A stretch of 6,409 bases of DNA from CAJQQK01 sp051010015 (GCA_051010015.1 JBPCVZ010000298.1:1-6409); one strand, 5' to 3'; positions 1-5,618 are shown, counted from the stretch's first letter. Program-made: numbers and translations. Notes: generated from the sequence alone by a model not told the origin.

Positions 1-287
1 CCGGCATCCTTGGGATTGGCGTAGTCACCGCGCACGAGTTCGATCGCATGCCCGAACCCGCGAATATTGATGAAACCGGTATAGATCGTAAAGAACACCG
101 CGCCGATCACCAGCCACAGTACGACGACCGGCAACTGTGCGCCGAAAACCGGAATCTTGAAAAAGACGATCTGGCCGATGATTTCGGCGATCGGTTTGGT
201 GGCCGAATTGATCGCCTCATCGATGCCCGCGGCCGCCGGGATCGAGAAGATGACGAGCGCGACAAGCGCTAATACTATTCGCTTCAT
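1..287 (-). CDS. AGCS-family sodium:alanine symporter, N-terminal part (cut by left window edge)
   Basis: The 95 visible residues are the start of an alanine/glycine:cation symporter of the inner membrane, which takes up alanine or glycine with Na+ or H+. Residues 1-20 form a likely signal peptide or first hydrophobic segment (MKRIVLALVALVIFSIPAAA). They are followed by an amphipathic stretch (IDEAINSATKPIAEIIGQIVFF), then a membrane segment at about 52-68 (LPVVVLWLVIGAVFFTIYTG). The family-typical FINIRGFGHAIELVRGDY follows, after which AGCS proteins usually continue into the GEVSHFQAL region, here outside the window. The start ATG is preceded by GAGGA at close spacing. The gene lies 50 bases downstream of the universal stress protein gene on the same strand, so the two may share a transcript. 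The family call comes from recalled sequence patterns and is firm; the exact amino acid carried is not shown. Confidence 0.85.
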   Translation of the reverse strand, partial: MKRIVLALVALVIFSIPAAAGIDEAINSATKPIAEIIGQIVFFKIPVFGAQLPVVVLWLVIGAVFFTIYTGFINIRGFGHAIELVRGDYANPKDA

Positions 288-337
288 AGTTTCCTCGGAT
301 GGTTATGTTTTTTGTTTGATCATCACGAACCCGGGCT

Positions 338-772
338 CTACGGCACGACCGTCACGGGAACCGTCGCGGACTGCACAAGATTGGCGGTCACGGAACCGAA
401 CACCATCTGCTGCAGCCCGGATTGACCGCGTCGGCCGATGAAGATCTGCGCAACATCATGCTGCTTTGCCAGCTCGATCAGCGTCGCTGCCGTATGGCCG
501 TGGCGCACCTCCGTCGCGACATTGACGCCGGCTGCCTTGATCTGTGCCGCCACGGGCTCGACAACATGCGTCGTGGCGCGCTCGAGCTCCTCTTCGCGCC
601 GCTTGTGGCGCGTCTCGTTTTCTTCCGGCGTATTGAACGAGTAGGGCGACCACTCGATCACATACGCAACGATGATGTCTGCGCCGCCCCGCTTGGCACG
701 ATCGATCGCGAAACCGACAGCATTCTCGCTGCCTGAACTGCCATCGATTGCAAGGAGAAATGAGTTCTTCAT
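338..772 (-). CDS. Universal stress protein, UspA superfamily, ATP-binding type
   Basis: A 144-residue single-domain UspA-fold protein, the normal length for the family. The first strand is FLLAIDGSSGSENAV (residues 5-19), with the usual Asp near the nucleotide site. The C-terminal part carries the exact ATP-binding pattern G-2x-G-9x-G-S at residues 113-127 (GRRGQSGLQQMVFGS), followed by the typical end SATVPVTVVP. Proteins with this pattern bind ATP in the cytoplasm and are linked to stress survival and regulation of partner proteins; no partner is visible except the symporter gene 50 bases downstream. The frame stays open upstream to position 865, but the ATG at 770-772 is chosen because AGGGAG lies six bases before it and homology begins there. 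A helix rich in Glu and Arg (about 48-66) sits between the second strand and the next helix. Confidence 0.93.
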   Translation of the reverse strand: MKNSFLLAIDGSSGSENAVGFAIDRAKRGGADIIVAYVIEWSPYSFNTPEENETRHKRREEELERATTHVVEPVAAQIKAAGVNVATEVRHGHTAATLIELAKQHDVAQIFIGRRGQSGLQQMVFGSVTANLVQSATVPVTVVP

Positions 773-1047
773 CTTCGGCTCCCTTGTTCGGGCCGCGATG
801 AAGTGAACGCGGCCAACCAACATGACGTCGGCGTTTGCGCACCGGCCCGTTGCGACCGCCGGCAATCCAACGCCACTACAAGATCAGTTCCGCGGCATTA
901 TTACCAGTAACGTCTTTCTCGACCGGCACGAGGTCATGCGGAACGGACGATACCTGCAGTCCACGTCGGATCAGCGTCGCACAAGTCGCAACCGTTACAA
1001 TCATTGGAGATTCCAGCCGGCCCTATCGCACGACGGGAGAACAGCCA
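773..1047. promoter_or_regulatory. Divergent intergenic region between usp and the tail-anchored protein gene
   Basis: This 275-base gap separates two divergently read genes and so should hold both promoters. I see no sigma70-type -35/-10 pair at good spacing and no clear FNR, CRP or heat-shock site on either strand. A TACAAT at 996-1001 could serve as a -10 for the rightward gene, but it has no matching -35. Open frames crossing here are extensions of neighbouring frames without ribosome binding sites. The call is from gene layout only. Confidence 0.3.
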
Positions 1048-1602
1048 GTGCGCTTGCTTGGCATAGACCCGAACGGATTCGCGCAGCGGATTCAAAGCCA
1101 GATGGCAAAGCTGCTGGCCGCCGATCGGCTGGAGCACGCTCCAAAGCCAGCCGCCGACGCGCCGCCACGGCGTACACCGTCGACGCCGCATAAAGTCAGC
1201 GTGCGCCACCTTCCGCTGCCGCAGCCGGTTCATCCTGCGGCGCCGGGTCCGTCCTCTGCACAAACCCAACGGACCGCGCTCGGCGGGTCGCCGGCGGACC
1301 CGGTCGCCACGCGCGCGATCGCCCAGTTCACACAGGGACAGTCCGACGCAATCGCCACCGACACGCCGCAAGGCGCGCCCGACACGGGTTCGAGCGTTGC
1401 CGAGGCGCCTGCCCTTTTCGGCCTTGGGCAACTCGCGCTCGCCGTGAAGTCAAGCGCACCATGGGGCGCCCTGACTGGCGGCCTCGCCGGCCGGATCACG
1501 GCCACCCTGGCGCGATGGTTCAAGACCTACGACGCCGCGGTCCGCACGGCAGCCGTGCTCTTAATCGCCTTGGGATTCGCACTCACCATCGCCGTGATGT
1601 GA
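1048..1602 (+). CDS. Hypothetical proline-rich protein with a C-terminal membrane anchor
   Basis: I do not recognise this 184-residue protein. Its frame shows the strong third-position GC bias of a real gene here. Residues 1-30 look helical (LLGIDPNGFAQRIQSQMAKL). Residues 31-74 are rich in Pro and Ala with basic patches and are probably disordered. Residues 75-120 are also low in structure. Residues 121-160 are Gly/Ala-rich and include SSAPWGALTGGL. A single hydrophobic segment at about 167-183 (RTAAVLLIALGFALTIAVM) ends at the stop codon, so this looks like a tail-anchored protein with its bulk in the cytoplasm. The frame is open back to an ATG at 835, but the GTG at 1048 is preferred because GGGAGA lies seven bases upstream and the sequence before it is unlike protein. 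The membrane anchor is predicted by eye, not by a program. Confidence 0.7.
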   Translation: MRLLGIDPNGFAQRIQSQMAKLLAADRLEHAPKPAADAPPRRTPSTPHKVSVRHLPLPQPVHPAAPGPSSAQTQRTALGGSPADPVATRAIAQFTQGQSDAIATDTPQGAPDTGSSVAEAPALFGLGQLALAVKSSAPWGALTGGLAGRITATLARWFKTYDAAVRTAAVLLIALGFALTIAVM

Positions 1603-1633
1603 GGCCCAAGGGGTCGCGGCTCCAGAATACCTA

Positions 1634-1650
1634 CAATTTGAACTAAATTG
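1634..1650. promoter_or_regulatory. Small AT-rich inverted repeat upstream of the 88-residue ORF
   Basis: CAATTT and AAATTG form a perfect six-base inverted repeat around the five-base spacer GAACT. It sits about 75 bases before the start codon of the next gene. The right half overlaps a TTGCCT that, with CATAGA 17 bases on (1671-1676), makes a weak sigma70-like pair. This could be an operator over a promoter, or chance in a short AT-rich island. Confidence 0.25.
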
Positions 1651-1723
1651 CCTCGGCGATCCTTACCGCACATAGAGACCCGTCTGTTATTTCTGGTGTT
1701 CCTCGACGCTAAGGAGACTGCCG

Positions 1724-1990
1724 ATGGTCAACATGATCACCAGCAACCACAGCACCTATATTCCGCAATCGGTCCCCGCCGAGAGCCCGGTCACGACTGC
1801 GCCGACCGCCGATCCGCTGAGCGATCATCGGGTCGAGCAGGGACGTCAGTGGGCGCTCGCCGCCTCACAGGCCGACCACGCTCACAAGGTTCAGTCAGCC
1901 ATCGAAGCCTACATGAACTTCGAGGCCGACCAGGCGATCGTGCCATCCGCGACCGTCGCGCAGGCACAACAGTCCTACGGCGAATTCTAA
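1724..1990 (+). CDS. Small hypothetical soluble protein, 88 residues
   Basis: I do not recognise this protein. A perfect AAGGAG seven bases before the ATG makes the start convincing, and the base composition fits coding in this frame. It has no Cys, no signal peptide and no membrane segment. The N-terminal third is rich in Ser, Thr and Pro (residues 6-33) and likely disordered. Residues 34-68 look helical and charged (VEQGRQWALAASQADHAHKV, then IEAYMNFEADQAI). A short Gln/Ala-rich tail ends in SYGEF. A perfect hairpin that may be a terminator begins 38 bases after the stop codon. The gene seems to stand alone: the nearest rightward gene before it ends at 1602, and the next feature downstream is on the opposite strand. 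Confidence 0.7.
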   Translation: MVNMITSNHSTYIPQSVPAESPVTTAPTADPLSDHRVEQGRQWALAASQADHAHKVQSAIEAYMNFEADQAIVPSATVAQAQQSYGEF

Positions 1991-2028
1991 CGCGGCGGGC
2001 GTTCCTGCCTGACGCCCTGACCGCCGAC

Positions 2029-2054
2029 GCGCCACATGCTTTCGCATGTGGCGC
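2029..2054. terminator. Perfect 11-bp hairpin with a 4-base loop, possible two-way terminator
   Basis: GCGCCACATGC at 2029-2039 pairs with GCATGTGGCGC at 2044-2054 around the loop TTTC. It lies in the gap between two converging genes, 38 bases after the rightward stop and 127 bases beyond the leftward stop. There is no T-run on either side, so intrinsic termination is inferred from position and stem strength. It could equally be a palindromic protein-binding site. Confidence 0.5.
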
Positions 2055-2131
2055 CGTTCGCCGTTGCGCGGGCGATGCTCGAATGTGCCGAACCGCCGAT
2101 GGAGCGCCAACCCAATCGTCCATCCTTCGAT

Positions 2132-2178
2132 TTCAGCGTTGCGGCAAGCTCGGGACCGGCCTGGGTTCAGCGTTGCGG
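2132..2178. repeat. 13-base direct repeat, two copies 34 bases apart
   Basis: TTCAGCGTTGCGG occurs at 2132-2144 and again at 2166-2178. The second copy ends three bases from the stop codon of the small leftward membrane ORF, so both copies would lie in the 3' untranslated part of its transcript. The function is unknown. Confidence 0.6.
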
Positions 2179-2181
2179 AAC

Positions 2182-2316
2182 TTACGCAACAACAAGCCAT
2201 GCCAACGCCAAGGCGGCAAACAGGCAGACGAAGAAGCAAAGGCGCACAAACGTCCAGCGCCACAGCATCGCCCATGACATGTCGAGAGGTGTTCGCGTTG
2301 TCGTTTTCCAGCCCAT
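2182..2316 (-). CDS. Small single-span membrane protein, 44 residues
   Basis: A short ORF not matched to any family I know. The ATG at 2314-2316 follows GGAG with eight bases between. The product has a polar, basic start (MGWKTTTRTPLDMSW), then MLWRWTFVR, then a hydrophobic run from about residue 23 to the end (LCFFVCLFAALALAWLVVA), which is the right length for one membrane pass. It has five Trp residues, three of them (15, 19, 21) at the expected membrane interface. Two Cys (27 and 31) lie inside the segment. The positive residues before the span predict the N-terminus in the cytoplasm. An overlapping longer frame on the same strand (start 2359) lacks protein-like character. No promoter is clear. 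Short hydrophobic ORFs can arise by chance, so the ribosome binding site and tidy topology are the main support. Confidence 0.5.
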   Translation of the reverse strand: MGWKTTTRTPLDMSWAMLWRWTFVRLCFFVCLFAALALAWLVVA

Positions 2317-2494
2317 CACGCATTCTCCGCTGTAATGGCGCCTCGAATGTTAGTCCCAATCGGCGTACGGCAACTTGAATGAGCCGTTAAGTTCTAATGA
2401 CGCGCTCCGGCCTGGATTCATTCCATTTTCAGGACTTCGTCAGCAGCGACAACCCACAGTTTCTAGGGAGGCTCGTTTTGCAAAGTGGGGGGCT

Positions 2495-3070
2495 ATGAGT
2501 TTCATTGATTCAATCTATACATTTATCGAAATTCCGCCGGACGTGACGTTGTGGAAGCTCCTCAATTCCCAGGGCTTAACAACACTCTTTATCATCGTTG
2601 TAACGATCGTTTTGTGGCGTTACGAGCAACGCTCAAAGACTGCCGTTGATCGCGCTGACGCCCTTGAAGACGTCATCCAATACACGGCAACGGCGAGAGA
2701 CAGAGAAGAGACCGTGGAGGCGGAGCTTCCTGACGAAACCGAAGTTGACGCTGGCGAAGCCGATTGCAGGCAACAGGCTTCGCAGATCATAGAGCGTGCA
2801 AACGCGTTTTTGGAAGAGCTCGTGGCAAGATCGGATGGTCGGCATAGGCGAACCTACCAGAAGATCCCGCGCTATGATCGTTCGGTGTTGGCCGTGGCAT
2901 TGCATGCCCGTGGTCAACTTACCGACACGCAGCTCGGCGCGGCCGTGACGATCTATTCCGAATGGAAGCGGTATGCCAAAGGCAGAGCGGCATTAAAGAT
3001 AGTGCCACGCGAAGTATTGCAACTTCTGGAGCAACGATTTCAGGCGTTAACTTCTGGTGAGGCGACGTGA
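2495..3070 (+). CDS. Hypothetical membrane-anchored protein with a charged helical linker and conserved-looking C-terminal domain
   Basis: I do not recognise this 191-residue protein. Residues 1-28 are a short N-terminal part (MSFIDSIYTFIEIPPDVTLW). Residues 29-42 form one hydrophobic span (TTLFIIVVTIVLW), followed at once by RYEQRSK, which predicts the bulk in the cytoplasm. Residues 50-112 are highly charged and probably helical or coiled. Residues 118-187 look like a compact helical domain (YDRSVLAVALHARGQLTDTQ; WKRYAKGRAALKIV; EVLQLLEQRFQAL). The frame is open to an ATG at 2375, but that start has no ribosome binding site and adds a low-complexity leader. The ATG at 2495 has only a poly-G stretch just upstream, so the start is uncertain. 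Its lower GC and relaxed codon use (ATT, GTT, CAA, TTG) differ from the flanking genes and suggest acquisition from elsewhere. Confidence 0.7.
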   Translation: MSFIDSIYTFIEIPPDVTLWKLLNSQGLTTLFIIVVTIVLWRYEQRSKTAVDRADALEDVIQYTATARDREETVEAELPDETEVDAGEADCRQQASQIIERANAFLEELVARSDGRHRRTYQKIPRYDRSVLAVALHARGQLTDTQLGAAVTIYSEWKRYAKGRAALKIVPREVLQLLEQRFQALTSGEAT

Positions 3071-3112
3071 GCCTCTCGGCGCACTGAGTTATTTCGAGAA
3101 TTGCGGTACGAC

Positions 3113-3140
3113 CGGGGCCGGTTGAGTTAGCGCGGCCCCG
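3113..3140 (+). terminator. GC-rich 8-bp hairpin after the membrane-anchored protein gene
   Basis: CGGGGCCG at 3113-3120 pairs exactly with CGGCCCCG at 3133-3140 around a 12-base loop. It begins 42 bases after the stop codon at 3070. The downstream sequence ACCTTACG is not a true T-run, so this is a weak intrinsic terminator candidate, called from stem strength and position. Confidence 0.4.
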
Positions 3141-3201
3141 ACCTTACGACTGGTCGACGCATCGTCGGCGCATGGAAATCGAAGGACCAGCCACATCCAA
3201 A

Positions 3202-3380
3202 AGCGTCATCCCGGTGCTAGCCTGCCCCGGCGTCAGGCCGGGGTCACCGGGATCCATCGTGCAGCAGGCGCGGACGCCGAAGCCGATATGATGCACAACC
3301 GAGTGGCACGTTCTGGCGAACCCACCAAAGCTCGTTCCAGCCGAGAAATGGGTCCCGGGGACAAGCCCACGGCTGTCCGG
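3202..3380. repeat. REP-like composite palindrome
   Basis: Three nested structures are visible. ATCCCGGT (3208-3215) pairs with ACCGGGAT (3246-3253), enclosing CCCCGGC (3225-3231) paired with GCCGGGG (3237-3243). CCGGGATCCAT (3247-3257) can pair with ATGGGTCCCGG (3348-3358), with a single G-T wobble, across 90 bases. The right part folds again as a bulged hairpin, CCGGGGACAAGCC against GGCTGTCCGG (3355-3380). The motifs GTCATCCCGG and GGGACAAGCCC resemble interspersed extragenic palindromes common in alphaproteobacteria; that resemblance is from memory. No gene is inside. Confidence 0.6.
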
Positions 3381-3585
3381 TTAAGAAGTCACGCGATCAA
3401 AACAAGCTCTTGCGAGAGCAAATTTGTGCTTTGCTACAAGTTGCCATGGACATGACTTGGACCGACGCACGATCGCCCCTCTTTTGGTCTGGCCGGTCAT
3501 CGACGCAGGGCCTGAATTGCGAGGCGAAGGGCCCCGGATCGTCTGCTGCGCAGCCGTCCGGGCGCGCGCCAAGAGCGAAGGTCAC

Positions 3586-3696
3586 GATGCCTTCGCAAGG
3601 CATCAGCCGGCTTTGCGACAAGGTGCTGCGTATCAATAGGCATCCGTACACCCGCCGCTTGCGCGTTCCCGGAAAACACGCAGTGTTTATTCGGGA
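3586..3696. other. Two strong hairpins within the gene-free region
   Basis: GATGCCTT (3586-3593) pairs perfectly with AAGGCATC (3597-3604) around the loop CGC. A second structure pairs TCCCG (3667-3671) with CGGGA (3692-3696) and AAACAC (3674-3679) with GTGTTT (3683-3688), closing the loop GCA, with a small internal loop between the two stems. A 10-base palindrome, GCTGCGCAGC, lies just before at 3545-3554. Together they suggest a folded RNA or a repeat element rather than a protein gene, but no known RNA family is recognised. Confidence 0.4.
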
Positions 3697-3820
3697 CCCT
3701 TCGCGTCGCGGTTGTTATCATCGTCGATGCCCGTCGGCACAAACGCTCCTGGATGGCGCAGCAATTCCAAGCCCGCGTGCCACTTAAAGGGAACGCTTTG
3801 CGCTTTGACCGGACAGCAGT

Positions 3821-3843
3821 GGGACAAGCCCCGGGATGACGCT
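3821..3843. repeat. REP-like half-site, inverted relative to the one at 3202
   Basis: CCGGGATGACGCT (3831-3843) is the exact reverse complement of AGCGTCATCCCGG at 3202-3214. The preceding GGGACAAGCCC (3821-3831) is an exact direct copy of 3358-3368. It is therefore the missing right border of the palindrome that starts at 3202. It lies 68 bases past the stop of the leftward GST gene. Confidence 0.6.
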
Positions 3844-3911
3844 GCTACGGGTACTGCGCGCAGCGGGAAACCTTTGCATCCGCAGTCTGCCGAACCACCC
3901 AACACAGCCGA

Positions 3912-4550
3912 TCAGCGTCCCCACTTGACCTTCAAACGATGGTCAAAGTTGCGCTGCCACAACGGCGCGACCTTGTCGTGCGCCGCAACCCTGTGTGCCA
4001 GCGCCGCGCACGCCGCGTTCGTCTCGCCGGGATGCCAGGCATAGAGCATCGCGAGATAGACATCAGCGACGGTCATTGCATCACCAACGAGAAAACCGCC
4101 CGCAGCGAGTTCCTTGCCGAGCAGCGCAAACGCCTCGTCGTTGCGCTTGGTCGCCGCCGCGCGCAGGCCGTCGGCACCATCGCTGGCCGTCGTATAGCGC
4201 TCCGGATAGACCCGCCGGATCGTCGACTCGTAGACGTTGGCGCTCAGGAACACGATCCAGCGCATCAGCTGCGCCGCCGCCGGCGTGCCCGGCTGCGGGC
4301 CGACATCGACGCCCGGATAGCGCGTCGCGATGTAAATCAAGATCGCCCCCGTCTCGGTCATCTTCGAGCCGTCCGGCAGCACCAGAACCGGCACCTGGCC
4401 CCACGGATTGATCTCGCGAAAGCTCTCGGGCAATGGCGTGCTCGGCTGCGACTCGATCGTCACCAGCTCGGACGGCTGCCCGGCCAGCGTCAGCGCCACC
4501 TCGACGGCAAAGCCGCCCGATCCACGACGATTGTAAAGCGTATAGGACAT
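3912..4550 (-). CDS. Glutathione S-transferase family protein
   Basis: A 212-residue cytosolic GST-fold protein, of normal length. The N-terminal thioredoxin-like domain opens with TLYNRRGSGGFAVEVALTLA (residues 4-23). It has the cis-Pro motif at 53-55 (VPV, in NPWGQVPVLVL) and the glutathione-contacting TETGAILIYIATRYP (65-79), where Glu66-Thr67 takes the place of the usual Glu-Ser. The C-terminal helical domain carries the N-capping box T-V-A-D at 160-163 in FLVGDAMTVADVYLAMLYAW, a hallmark of the fold. Such proteins conjugate or reduce electrophiles with glutathione; the class and substrate cannot be read. The frame extends ten residues upstream, but the ATG at 4548-4550 is chosen because GGAGG stands five bases before it. 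The gene lies downstream of an SDR and gor on the same strand, with a hairpin array in the gap. The expected Ser or Tyr catalytic residue is not certain; Ser11 is the likeliest. Confidence 0.9.
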   Translation of the reverse strand: MSYTLYNRRGSGGFAVEVALTLAGQPSELVTIESQPSTPLPESFREINPWGQVPVLVLPDGSKMTETGAILIYIATRYPGVDVGPQPGTPAAAQLMRWIVFLSANVYESTIRRVYPERYTTASDGADGLRAAATKRNDEAFALLGKELAAGGFLVGDAMTVADVYLAMLYAWHPGETNAACAALAHRVAAHDKVAPLWQRNFDHRLKVKWGR

Positions 4551-4633
4551 CCTTGCCTCCAGCCGAACGGCGCCACTCATTCACTATAGGCAATAAAAAC
4601 CAGATCAGCCCAGCTTCGGCAATCGGTGCCCTT

Positions 4634-4764
4634 GCGAGGGCGCTGCCCTCGCGCACCCGCCAAAGGGCATAGCCCTTTGGAAACCCTTTCGGGTCCAGGG
4701 ACACAAGTCCCTGGTCGGGATGGGGGAAGGGCTGAAAGCCCTTCGCAGTTCACCCGCAGGGTGA
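4634..4764. repeat. Array of six consecutive hairpins between the SDR and GST genes
   Basis: The hairpins in order are: GCGAGGGC/GCCCTCGC (4634-4652, loop GCT); CCAAAGGGC/GCCCTTTGG (4660-4680, loop ATA); ACCC/GGGT (4683-4694, weak); CCAGGGAC/GTCCCTGG (4695-4714, loop ACAA); GAAGGGCT/AGCCCTTC (4726-4744, loop GAA); TCACCC/GGGTGA (4750-4764, loop GCA). All stems are perfect and most share an AGGG/CCCT core. The last one stops one base short of the SDR stop codon, so on the leftward transcript the array begins directly after translation ends. It could protect the 3' end of the SDR message, end or weaken transcription into the GST gene, or be a mobile palindromic repeat. It resembles multi-hairpin intergenic repeats I associate with GC-rich proteobacteria, but no family name can be given. 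The GST start is about 85 bases further on. Confidence 0.85.
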
Positions 4765-4765
4765 C

Positions 4766-5521
4766 CTACAGTCCCGCCGCCATGCCGCCATCGACGGCCA
4801 GTTCGGCGCCCGTCACGAAGCCCGAGTCATCGCTTGCGAAAAACAGCGCCGCGCGCGCAACATCCTCCGGCGTGCCGAACTTGCGCAACGGCGTCTGGTC
4901 GATCAGGGCCTTGTTGATCATCGGGTTGCGCAGGACGCGCTCGGTCAGCGCCGTCTCGATGAAGCCCGGCGCCAGCGCGTTGACGCGGATGCCATAGGGC
5001 GCGTACTCGACCGCCAGTGCCCGCGTCAGCGCCGCCACCGCGCCCTTGGTCGCGGAGTAACCGGCAAGCTGGCGCAGCCCGCGATGCCCCATGATCGACG
5101 CCAGATTGATCAGCGAAGCGTTGCCCGACGCTTTCATCAAGTCGAAGCCATCCCGCGCAATGCGCACGACGCCGTCGAGATTGACTTCGCGGATCGTTGT
5201 CCAGTCGGCATCCGACATGTGTCGAAAGTCGCCGCGCACGTTCAGCCCGGCATTGTTGATGATGACATCGAGCCGGCCGTGGGCATCCTTGATGCGCTGG
5301 AACGCGGCGGTGACATCCTGGCCCTTGGAGACATCGAGCGTGACCGCCTCGGCCGCACCACCGGTCGCGCCGACCGCCGCCGCCTGCCCGGCCGCCGCCT
5401 CGCCGTTGACGTCGGAGACATAGACGAACGCGCCGGCCTCCGCGAACACCCGTGCCATCGCGGCGCCGATCCCCGCCCCGGCACCGGTCACCAGCGCGAT
5501 CTTGCCGTCCAGCCTGCTCAT
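4766..5521 (-). CDS. Classical short-chain dehydrogenase/reductase (SDR)
   Basis: A 251-residue cytoplasmic oxidoreductase of the classical SDR type, full length. The Rossmann dinucleotide motif TGAGAGIG is at residues 12-19. Asp37 after the second strand (VSDVN) favours NAD(H) over NADP(H). NNAG is at 89-92. The catalytic tetrad is complete: Asn114 (EVNLDG), Ser142 (NLASIMG), Tyr155 and Lys159 (YSATK). LAPGFIETAL (183-192) and the C-terminal FVTGAELAVDGG are also standard. The substrate cannot be inferred; annotation pipelines would probably call it 3-oxoacyl-ACP reductase or glucose dehydrogenase-like, which is only a family label. The ATG at 5519-5521 has GGAG nine bases before it. The gene lies 126 bases downstream of gor, with a hairpin in the gap, so it may have its own promoter. 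Its stop codon is followed almost at once by the hairpin array. Confidence 0.95.
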   Translation of the reverse strand: MSRLDGKIALVTGAGAGIGAAMARVFAEAGAFVYVSDVNGEAAAGQAAAVGATGGAAEAVTLDVSKGQDVTAAFQRIKDAHGRLDVIINNAGLNVRGDFRHMSDADWTTIREVNLDGVVRIARDGFDLMKASGNASLINLASIMGHRGLRQLAGYSATKGAVAALTRALAVEYAPYGIRVNALAPGFIETALTERVLRNPMINKALIDQTPLRKFGTPEDVARAALFFASDDSGFVTGAELAVDGGMAAGL

Positions 5522-5618
5522 CGTGGCGTGCTCCGTGTTTCACCGCGTCCGCATCCGCCCGCGCGATGCAATCCCCGCACCAGGCCGCTGCCGCACCCGC
5601 CTATGCCGTCCCGCGACA

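Larger units (their letters stand above)
3071..3911. other. 841-base region without a convincing gene, rich in palindromes
   Basis: Overlapping open frames of 60-125 codons occur on both strands here, but none has a good ribosome binding site. Their products are rich in Arg, Ser and Pro, as expected of chance frames in GC-rich DNA. The longest, on the plus strand at 3410-3787, is the only one I would keep an eye on. The region holds a possible terminator near its left end, REP-like palindromes at 3202-3380 and 3821-3843, and several hairpins between them, described separately. It separates the rightward membrane protein gene from the converging GST gene. Confidence 0.6.

Noticed and set aside
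338..865. Longer 175-residue form of the universal stress protein
   Set aside because: The extra 31 N-terminal residues lie outside the Usp fold, while the ATG at 770-772 has AGGGAG at proper spacing and begins exactly at the first strand.
934..1523. Open frames on the minus strand across the tail-anchored protein gene
   Set aside because: They are Arg-rich, have no ribosome binding site, and run against a plus frame with much better codon use and a clear start.
1895..2359. 154-codon minus-strand frame overlapping the 88-residue gene
   Set aside because: It covers part of the convincing plus-strand gene, its composition is rich in Arg and Cys, and the neighbouring frame holds the better supported 44-residue ORF.
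3400..3420. Short hairpin GCTCT/AGAGC with a T-rich tail on the minus strand, as terminator of the GST transcript
   Set aside because: The stem is only five pairs and it lies about 500 bases past the GST stop, so the support is too thin.
3071..3911. Insertion sequence or transposon with inverted ends at 3202 and 3843
   Set aside because: No transposase or remnant is visible in any frame, and the inverted ends match the interspersed palindrome type rather than IS termini.
3939..4589. 216-codon plus-strand frame opposite the GST gene
   Set aside because: It is an antisense shadow of the GST with heavy Arg content and no start signal.
4580..4605. TATAGT on the minus strand as a -10 box for the GST gene
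   Set aside because: The hexamer is good, but no acceptable -35 hexamer lies 16-18 bases before it; a promoter is possible but not supported.
4081..4704. 207-codon minus-strand frame starting inside the hairpin array
   Set aside because: It overlaps most of the GST gene in another frame, and its start falls inside the array. Its middle is a frame-shifted reading of the GST.
4634..4764. CRISPR array interpretation of the regularly spaced repeats
   Set aside because: The units differ in sequence, are hairpins with tiny loops rather than repeat-spacer units, and no cas gene is present.
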